DNA of 13,240 nucleotides, taken from assembly GCA_017613225.1 (NCBI GenBank), contig JAGAEH010000206.1, forward strand, positions 1 to 13,240. Reading direction: 5' to 3'. Under the pieces are notes generated by a model that did no database searches, was not told the origin of the DNA, and saw nothing but the letters and a program-made list of their open reading frames with translations. Shown here in pieces: positions 1 to 4,366 of the stretch. Position 1 is the first letter of the stretch, and each line of letters starts with the position of its first letter. The position numbers were made by a program, and so were the translations under genes. The stretch comes from Lachnospiraceae bacterium. Its GTDB lineage: Bacteria > Bacillota > Clostridia > Lachnospirales > Lachnospiraceae.

Positions 1-161
1 GCGCCCTGGCCGACCGCTACGGCGTGCGCATCATCGGCACCGAGATCGTGGGCCTGACCCCGGCCAAGGCTCTGATCGACTGCGCCGAATACTACCTGAA
101 GATCGAAAACTTCAACTGCCACGAGCAGGTGATCGAGTATCATTTGATCGATATGGAGTAA
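1..161 (+). CDS. ftcD: Glutamate formimidoyltransferase, C-terminal end (partial)
   Basis: Only the last 53 codons are present; the first complete codon begins at base 3 and the TAA ends at 161. The visible peptide contains GTEIVGLTPAKALIDCAEYY, which matches the conserved end of the formiminotransferase domain. That enzyme moves the formimino group of N-formimino-L-glutamate to tetrahydrofolate in the cytoplasm, a late step of histidine degradation. The protein stops right after this domain, so it is the stand-alone enzyme and not the fused bifunctional FTCD of animals. The next gene, at 370, supplies the cyclodeaminase/cyclohydrolase half, which supports the call. The gene starts outside the window, so its promoter and full length cannot be judged. 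The main doubt is how much weight a 53-residue fragment can bear. Confidence 0.85.
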   Translation, partial: ALADRYGVRIIGTEIVGLTPAKALIDCAEYYLKIENFNCHEQVIEYHLIDME

Positions 162-170
162 GAGACAACG

Positions 171-308
171 TCATGCTGTTTCGGCTGTGTCAGACACGTT
201 CTCACTTGGCGCTTTGTCGTAACGGTACTAAACTCAGGCTTCGCAAAGCTTGCCTTCGCTAAGTACCGACGAGTCGCGACAGTCTTCCACAGCTGCGAAA
301 CAGCATGA
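171..308. repeat. Long imperfect inverted-repeat (hairpin) element between ftcD and fchA
   Basis: The ends are complementary. TCATGCTGTTTCG (171-183) pairs with CGAAACAGCATGA (296-308), and GCTGTG (184-189) pairs with CACAGC (288-293), leaving a 2-nt bulge at 294-295. Further in, AGAC (192-195) can pair with GTCT (282-285), CGGTACT (223-229) with AGTACCG (262-268), CGT (218-220) with ACG (269-271), and GCTT (238-241) with AAGC (246-249) around a tetraloop. The whole intergenic insert can therefore fold into one long broken stem. It looks less GC-rich than the flanking genes. A reading frame of about 60 codons crosses it on the minus strand, but it has no ribosome site and no recognisable product. 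It could be a MITE-like insertion or a structured RNA of the folate operon; the sequence alone does not decide. Confidence 0.7.
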
Positions 309-369
309 TACGCTGATATCATCTGTGTACTCCATACCGCTCAAAGTGTTTTATGAAAGGAGGATAAAA

Positions 370-996
370 ATGAAACTCACCGATATGACCGTTAACGGAT
401 TTACCGCTCTCCTGGGTTCCGAGGCCCCCGCTCCCGGCGGCGGCTCCGCGGCCGCGCTGGCAGGCGCTCTTGGCGCCGCTCTTACCGCCATGGTGGCGTC
501 CCTGACCTACACCAAGGCCAAGTATGCCGAATACCACGAAATGGCCCATGAAGTCTTCGACAAGGCTTCCGACCTGCAGAACAAGCTGCTGACGGCCATC
601 GACGAGGACACCGAGGCCTTCAACAAGATCGGCGAAGCCTTTGCCCTGCCCAAGTCCACGGACGAGGAAAAGAAAGCCCGTTCCGCCGCGATCCAGGACG
701 CCCTGGTGCTCTGCACCGAATCCCCGCTGACCATCATGAAGCTCTCCGCGGACGCGCTGAAGCTCACCCAGCAGCTGATCGGCCGCTCCAACGGCTCCGC
801 CGCCAGCGACCTGGGCGTCTCCGCCCTGATGATCCGCAGCGCCCTGCTGGGCGGCTGGCTGAACGTGCTGATCAACATCAGCAGCATCAAGGACGCCGAA
901 AAGGCCAACGCCTACAAGGACGCAGGCGAGGCGATCCTGGCGGAAGCCATCCCCATGGCGGACAAGATCTACGCGATCATCGAGGACAGCCTGTAA
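370..996 (+). CDS. fchA: Cyclodeaminase/cyclohydrolase family protein (FTCD_C; formimido- or methenyl-THF enzyme)
   Basis: This 208-residue protein is a typical full-length FTCD_C-family enzyme. Members either deaminate 5-formimino-THF or hydrolyse 5,10-methenyl-THF, both cytosolic folate one-carbon steps. Landmarks are the glycine-rich PAPGGGSAAAL at residues 20-30, NGSAASDLGVSALM at 141-154 and the hydrophobic NVLINI at 165-170; most of the chain reads as amphipathic helices, as expected for the all-helical fold. The ATG at 370 is chosen because AAAGGAGG (356-363) lies 6 nt upstream. An in-frame ATG at 250 lies inside the hairpin element and has no such site. With formimidoyltransferase just upstream, a role in histidine-derived formimino-THF metabolism is likely, but acetogen-type FchA cyclohydrolases share this fold, so the exact reaction is inferred. 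The stop codon abuts a hairpin repeat. Confidence 0.9.
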   Translation: MKLTDMTVNGFTALLGSEAPAPGGGSAAALAGALGAALTAMVASLTYTKAKYAEYHEMAHEVFDKASDLQNKLLTAIDEDTEAFNKIGEAFALPKSTDEEKKARSAAIQDALVLCTESPLTIMKLSADALKLTQQLIGRSNGSAASDLGVSALMIRSALLGGWLNVLINISSIKDAEKANAYKDAGEAILAEAIPMADKIYAIIEDSL

Positions 997-1053
997 TGTG
1001 AAACGGGGGCGGTTCTCTTTTCACATGTGAAATGGGGACGGTTCCTGTTTCAT
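997..1053 (+). repeat. Pair of GGGGACGGTTC-loop hairpins after fchA (units A1, A2)
   Basis: Unit A1 has arms TGTGAAA (997-1003) and TTTCACA (1019-1025) around the 15-nt loop CGGGGGCGGTTCTCT. Unit A2 has arms GTGAAA (1027-1032) and TTTCAT (1048-1053, one G-T pair) around the 15-nt loop TGGGGACGGTTCCTG. The pair begins on the base after the fchA stop codon and would lie in its 3' untranslated RNA. It is nearly the reverse complement of units C1-C2 at 1854-1912 on the other side of the acetyltransferase gene. There is no T-tract, so these are not classical terminators. They resemble REP-like intergenic repeats; no cognate transposase is in the window. Confidence 0.85.
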
Positions 1054-1060
1054 CTCATGC

Positions 1061-1094
1061 AAAACGGGAACGGCTTCGGCCGTCCCCGTTTTTT
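1061..1094. terminator. Bidirectional intrinsic terminator between fchA and the GNAT gene
   Basis: AAAACGGG (1061-1068) pairs with CCCGTTTT (1085-1092), and ACGGC (1070-1074) with GCCGT (1079-1083), closing on a UUCG tetraloop; one A/C mismatch lies between the two stems. A run of T (1089-1094) follows on the plus strand, and the leading AAAA gives a T-run on the minus strand. It can therefore end fchA (plus) and the convergent acetyltransferase gene (minus). Read on the minus strand, the arm contains CGGGGACGG, the core of the nearby hairpin repeats. Confidence 0.85.
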
Positions 1095-1103
1095 GATCCC
1101 GCC

Positions 1104-1136
1104 GTGAAGACAGCAGAACCGTCCCCGTGTCTTCAC
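1104..1136 (-). repeat. GGGGACGGTTC-loop hairpin after the GNAT gene (unit B)
   Basis: A perfect 9-bp stem, GTGAAGACA (1104-1112) with TGTCTTCAC (1128-1136), encloses a 15-nt loop. Read in the sense of the acetyltransferase gene the loop is CGGGGACGGTTCTGC. The unit lies 8 nt beyond that gene's stop codon, between it and the shared terminator. Its stem differs from the GTGAAA stems of the other units while its loop is almost the same. Confidence 0.85.
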
Positions 1137-1144
1137 TGTCCATC

Positions 1145-1822
1145 CTATCGCCACATCCAGCAGATCAGGTTCTTCGACATGGTCATCCCCAGTTTGCTCT
1201 GCAGTCCCAGGGAGGCCTGGTTGTCCTTCTGTACCTGTCCGAAGGGGATGAGCCCCTCCCCCAGGGTCTTGGCGATCATGGCCTTCTCCAGCGCCTCGGC
1301 ATAGCCCTTCCGGCGGTACTGCGGCAGGATGTGCAGCAGGCCCATGCTGCCTTCCAGATGCTCCCCGATCAGCCCCACGGGCTGCCCGTCTTCAAAGCCT
1401 AGCAGGACCCTCCCGTGTTCCACCAGCTGCCGCATCTCCTCCGGCGTCGTATATTCGTAGGTGGCGTTCAGGAAGGGCAGATCTTTCTCCTCCGCTTCCC
1501 GGATGACCAGGCCGGTCTCGGGGATCTCCGGGATCCCGCCATAATAAGCCCCCTGATAGCACTCCAGCAGGGCCTCAAAGCCGTATCGTTCATAGGCCTT
1601 CAGCCCCAGCCCGTGGTCCGAGACCATCAGCGCGTGATAATCCCTGTCCCTGTGCCGCTCCAGGATCTCCGCACCCAGCGCGGGATCCGCGCAGGCCAGA
1701 AAGTAGGCCTCGCTGACGCTGTCATAGACAAACATCGCCAGTTCGTGCTCTTCGATCACTTCTCCCGTGCCGCGCTTCAAAACGCGGTCCAGGCCCAGAT
1801 AGTCGATCCCTGAAATGTCCAT
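1145..1822 (-). CDS. GNAT-family N-acetyltransferase (FR47/glycine-acyltransferase-like)
   Basis: The 225-residue protein carries a GNAT fold in its C-terminal half. VIREAEEKDLPFL (106-118) is the usual first strand and helix, LLHILPQYRRKGYAEAL (162-178) is motif A with the acetyl-CoA pyrophosphate loop (R/QxxGxA form), and FGQVQKDNQASLGLQSKLGM (194-213) is motif B. The N-terminal ~100 residues are divergent, as in FR47 and glycine N-acyltransferase-like members. Such enzymes transfer an acyl group from CoA to an amine in the cytoplasm; the substrate cannot be read here. The ATG at 1822 is preferred because GGGAGGG lies 5 nt upstream. An in-frame ATG at 1876 would put the start inside a hairpin repeat. 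The gene follows the lipoprotein gene by 89 nt, filled largely by repeat units, and is bracketed by inverted repeat pairs. Confidence 0.85.
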   Translation of the reverse strand: MDISGIDYLGLDRVLKRGTGEVIEEHELAMFVYDSVSEAYFLACADPALGAEILERHRDRDYHALMVSDHGLGLKAYERYGFEALLECYQGAYYGGIPEIPETGLVIREAEEKDLPFLNATYEYTTPEEMRQLVEHGRVLLGFEDGQPVGLIGEHLEGSMGLLHILPQYRRKGYAEALEKAMIAKTLGEGLIPFGQVQKDNQASLGLQSKLGMTMSKNLICWMWR

Positions 1823-1827
1823 ATGAT

Positions 1828-1834
1828 CCCTCCC
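1828..1834 (-). promoter_or_regulatory. Ribosome-binding site of the GNAT gene
   Basis: GGGAGGG in the minus-strand sense, 5 nt before the ATG at 1822. It decides the start against the longer in-frame reading that begins at 1876 inside a repeat. Confidence 0.7.
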
Positions 1835-1853
1835 GATGTAACCATGAGGCCAC

Positions 1854-1912
1854 TGTAAAAAAGGAACCGTCCCCATTTCACATGGTGAAAAGAGAACCGT
1901 CCCCGTTTCACC
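1854..1912 (-). repeat. Pair of GGGGACGGTTC-loop hairpins after the lipoprotein gene (units C1, C2)
   Basis: Unit C2 has arms GGTGAAA (1884-1890) and TTTCACC (1906-1912), a perfect 7-bp stem; in the minus-strand sense its 15-nt loop is CGGGGACGGTTCTCT. Unit C1 has arms TGTAAAA (1854-1860) and TTTCACA (1876-1882), with one mismatch, and the sense loop TGGGGACGGTTCCTT. The last base of the C2 arm is also the last base of the lipoprotein stop codon (TAG). The pair matches A1-A2 in inverse orientation with only a few differences. C1 is followed in the sense direction by a T6 run, so weak termination is possible. Confidence 0.85.
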
Positions 1913-3195
1913 TATTGCTGCAGCTCGCGGATGCCCAGCTGGGTGTAGGTGTTGTCGCTGTTGAAGGGCTGCATCACATACCGGCCGTAGTAGTTGCCGG
2001 TGATGGCCTGCTGCGCTCCAAAACAGTTGTCCGCCGTATTGGTGATGAACTGCTGCGTCTCTCCCAGATCCGGGCGGTAGATCAGCAGTGCGCCGTTTCC
2101 GCCGGCTTCCTGCATCAGCACGGCCTGTTTGTCCGCCAGAAGGCCCCAGAGGATCAGGCCGTCCGCCTGCTCCAAAAGCTCCGCCGCCGCGATCTTCCCG
2201 TCCTGATAGAATAGCTTCGATACTTTCTCTGTCTCACGGTCGATCAGGAAGCATGCGCTCCCGTCAGCAGCACCCGCCAGGATATAGCGCTCTCCGACGG
2301 AGCACAGACGATCCGGCAACTGGGCAGCCGGCACGCTTCCCAGCCCGTAGGCTTCTCCGCTTCCGTCTGTCCCCTGCACCGTCAGACAGAGCTCCGCCTG
2401 ACCGGCGGAGGTCTCCTTTCCCCGCAGCAGAGCGCAGATGCTGCCGTCCTCCAGATAGTGGGCCGCGGCACAGACCATGTCCTGTCCGTCGGACTCAGCC
2501 GGGATGGCGAACTTCTCCGAAAACTGCTCTCCAGTCTGCAGATGCACCCGGGTCACTTCAGTTCCCGGCTCCTCAGGGATGGCCAGCATGTAATCTTTGC
2601 GGATCGACACCGGCCGCCCGCCTTTGATCATATAGTAACCTGCGTCTTCGCAGTCGATCACCATCACATACTGTCCTTCTGTACCTGCCAGCAGATAGTT
2701 GCCGTCACTGGTGAATCCATAGGGCAGCGCGTAAGGCCCCGCAGGCTCCCCGGTGCCAATGGAGACCAGTTCCTTTGTCAGGTCCTCCGCGGACAGCCCG
2801 CTGACGCGCTTTTTCTCTGCCTCGATCTCTTCAGCGCGGCCGCCCTGGGCATGAGCCTTCACCACCAGTTCCTCCGCGGCTTCCCTGCTGCTCTCGTTTT
2901 TCGGAAACAGCGCCACCCACTTGTGGGTCCTCAGCTCGTACAGATAAGGCGCCGTACCGTCCACCATCAGCAGCGTGACCCCGTCCGGAGCCATGGCCGC
3001 GCAGGTCTTCGCCTCCGGCTCAAAGGCCGCCGGCGGCACGACTTCCTTGCGCATGGCGATCTCGCCGTCCCACAGGGTCATGGCGTCGTCCCTGTTTTGC
3101 ACGGCGGTATCCGTACCGACGCAGCCGGCAAGCAGCAGCGCCGCCAGCATCAGCGCCAGCGCGCCGCAATGCTTTATCTTCTCCATTCTCATCAT
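1912..3195 (-). CDS. Predicted lipoprotein of unknown function
   Basis: I do not recognise a family for this 427-residue protein. It begins with a basic stretch and a hydrophobic segment ending in the lipobox LAGC (22-25), so it should be lipid-anchored outside the membrane at Cys25. The mature part holds an Ala/Glu/Lys-rich, probably helical stretch around 101-140. It is followed by repeated short beta-like segments with turns of the DGS/DGN type (for example FTSDGNYLLAG at 161-171 and ERYILAGAADGS at 302-313), which suggests a beta-propeller-like sensor or binding fold. The ATG at 3195 lies 3 nt after the aldo/keto reductase stop, implying translational coupling; starts at 3192 or 3186 are also possible and would only trim the signal peptide. 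It shares the reductase promoter. Its stop codon is fused to a hairpin repeat. Confidence 0.75.
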   Translation of the reverse strand: MMRMEKIKHCGALALMLAALLLAGCVGTDTAVQNRDDAMTLWDGEIAMRKEVVPPAAFEPEAKTCAAMAPDGVTLLMVDGTAPYLYELRTHKWVALFPKNESSREAAEELVVKAHAQGGRAEEIEAEKKRVSGLSAEDLTKELVSIGTGEPAGPYALPYGFTSDGNYLLAGTEGQYVMVIDCEDAGYYMIKGGRPVSIRKDYMLAIPEEPGTEVTRVHLQTGEQFSEKFAIPAESDGQDMVCAAAHYLEDGSICALLRGKETSAGQAELCLTVQGTDGSGEAYGLGSVPAAQLPDRLCSVGERYILAGAADGSACFLIDRETEKVSKLFYQDGKIAAAELLEQADGLILWGLLADKQAVLMQEAGGNGALLIYRPDLGETQQFITNTADNCFGAQQAITGNYYGRYVMQPFNSDNTYTQLGIRELQQ

Positions 3196-3198
3196 CGA

Positions 3199-4206
3199 TC
3201 ATTTATCCAGCACGGCTTCCTGGATCGGCTTTACCACCTCTTCCATCGCCGCGGTCTCCTCTTTTGTCAGCGCGATGTCCAGGCACCTCGCGTTGTCCGC
3301 CACGTTTTCGATCTTCCGCATGCCCACCAGCAGGCTCATCTTGTCGTACTGGGTCAGGGCCCAGGCCTCCGCCAGATTGGCGAAGCTGCAGCCGTACTTT
3401 TCGCACAGAGGCTTCCAGGCCTCGAACATCCGCCGCAGGCCGGCCTTCTTCTCCTCCGCCACCCAGGGGATCCGGGAGCGGATGTCCGTCTTCGCAAAGG
3501 TCTTCTCCATGAATTCCGGCCCCGTCAGAAAGCCCTCTTCCAGCACGCCGTAGGTCTGGAAGGAAGCGCCGTACTTTTTGCAGACTTCAAAGTAGTCTCT
3601 GCCGTGGAAGGGGCTCAGCACACTGAAGAACTCCTGCACCAGCGCCGCGCCGTCGGTGGCGTGGGGCACGCTCTTATACTCCTCCAGGTCCGCCGGCTGG
3701 CTGTTGGAAAGGCCATAGGTGCGGATCTTGCCCTCTTTGATCAGGTCCTCCAGGGCGCCCACCGTCTCCTCCACCGGAAAGCTTTTGCACACGTAGTGCA
3801 CGATGATGGAGTCGATGCAGTCCGTCCGCATCCGGCGCAGGGAGTCCTCCACGTCCTTTTTCACCGCCGCTGCCCGGGTGTCGTTGCACACCGTGTAACC
3901 GTCCCGCTCGTAGTGGAAATTGCCGCCCTCGCCCCTCCAGTTTAAGGAGCACTTGGTCTGCAGCACAAAATCCTGCCGGCAGCCCTTCAGGGCCTCCCCC
4001 AGCAGCTCCTCGCTGACCCCCGTGCCGTACACCGGCGCCGTGTCGATATAGTTGATGCCATGATCTCTGCAGGCAGCCAGCAGTTCCCGTGTCTCTGCCA
4101 CCGTCGAATCCTTGTCGGTCCACACGCTGCCGCCGCCCAGTCCCCAGGCGCCCAGCGCCAGCTTGGAGACCATGATGCCCGAATTGCCAAGTTCCTGGTA
4201 TTTCAT
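3199..4206 (-). CDS. Aldo/keto reductase family oxidoreductase
   Basis: This 335-residue protein has normal length for an aldo/keto reductase, a cytosolic NAD(P)H-dependent carbonyl reductase with a TIM-barrel fold. The catalytic tetrad can be read: Asp55 and Tyr60 in IDTAPVYGTG, Lys85 in LQTKC and His137 in SIIVHYVCK. GAWGLGG (19-25) begins the barrel and YGLSN (164-168) is the usual conserved turn. LLVGMRKIENVADNA (292-306) lies where the family binds the cofactor phosphate. The region after His137 lacks the common Asp of the HxHxxD pattern, which points to a divergent subgroup; the substrate is unknown. AAGGAGG sits 6 nt before the ATG at 4206. A longer reading from 4281 would overlap the promoter and is rejected. 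The gene leads a two-gene unit with the lipoprotein. Confidence 0.9.
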   Translation of the reverse strand: MKYQELGNSGIMVSKLALGAWGLGGGSVWTDKDSTVAETRELLAACRDHGINYIDTAPVYGTGVSEELLGEALKGCRQDFVLQTKCSLNWRGEGGNFHYERDGYTVCNDTRAAAVKKDVEDSLRRMRTDCIDSIIVHYVCKSFPVEETVGALEDLIKEGKIRTYGLSNSQPADLEEYKSVPHATDGAALVQEFFSVLSPFHGRDYFEVCKKYGASFQTYGVLEEGFLTGPEFMEKTFAKTDIRSRIPWVAEEKKAGLRRMFEAWKPLCEKYGCSFANLAEAWALTQYDKMSLLVGMRKIENVADNARCLDIALTKEETAAMEEVVKPIQEAVLDK

Positions 4207-4212
4207 TCTGCT

Positions 4213-4219
4213 CCTCCTT
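4213..4219 (-). promoter_or_regulatory. Ribosome-binding site of the aldo/keto reductase
   Basis: AAGGAGG in the minus-strand sense, 6 nt before the ATG at 4206. It fixes the start at the residue where homology to the family begins. Confidence 0.85.
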
Positions 4220-4271
4220 GTGATGACAGTCCGTCTGTTATTTTGCGCTTCCGGATCCTGCCACTGTTCTA

Positions 4272-4301
4272 TGTATACCACGCCGGGCAGGTCACTGTAA
4301 A
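4272..4301 (-). promoter_or_regulatory. Sigma70-type promoter for the reductase-lipoprotein unit
   Basis: In the minus-strand sense, TTTACA (4301-4296) is followed after 18 nt by TATACA (4277-4272). The promoter lies between the serpin terminator and the reductase start, giving a 5' leader of roughly 60 nt. Both boxes are close to consensus; a binding or transcript-start experiment has not been seen. Confidence 0.6.
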
Positions 4302-4315
4302 GGAGACGACTCCGG

Positions 4316-4349
4316 GCAAAAAGAGAAGGAGGCGGCAGCCCCGCCTCCT
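4316..4349 (-). terminator. Intrinsic terminator of the serpin operon
   Basis: In the minus-strand sense, a perfect 9-bp stem, AGGAGGCGG (4349-4341) and CCGCCTCCT (4335-4327), with a 5-nt loop is followed by TCTC and a TTTTT run (4322-4318). It starts 17 nt beyond the stop codon of the 808-residue serpin and isolates it from the reductase gene. Confidence 0.85.
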
Positions 4350-4366
4350 GTCAGATCCCGATTCCT

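Noticed and set aside
171..308. Integron attC site
   Set aside because: Length and hairpin shape fit, but the terminal GTTRRRY and RYYYAAC boxes are missing at the proper places and there is no gene-cassette pattern.
162..369. THF riboswitch upstream of fchA
   Set aside because: A folate gene context makes it tempting, but the conserved blocks of the THF riboswitch (GCGTTAAGTG, CGAAG with CGCGG, CGCTCC) as I know them are not present in order.
997..1053. Intrinsic terminators at units A1 and A2
   Set aside because: The stems are short, the loops long and no T-run follows; the true terminator is the UUCG hairpin just downstream.
2458..3945. 495-codon open frame on the plus strand opposite the lipoprotein and reductase genes
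   Set aside because: It spans two confident minus-strand genes, has no recognisable motif and no ribosome site; it is a GC-driven shadow.
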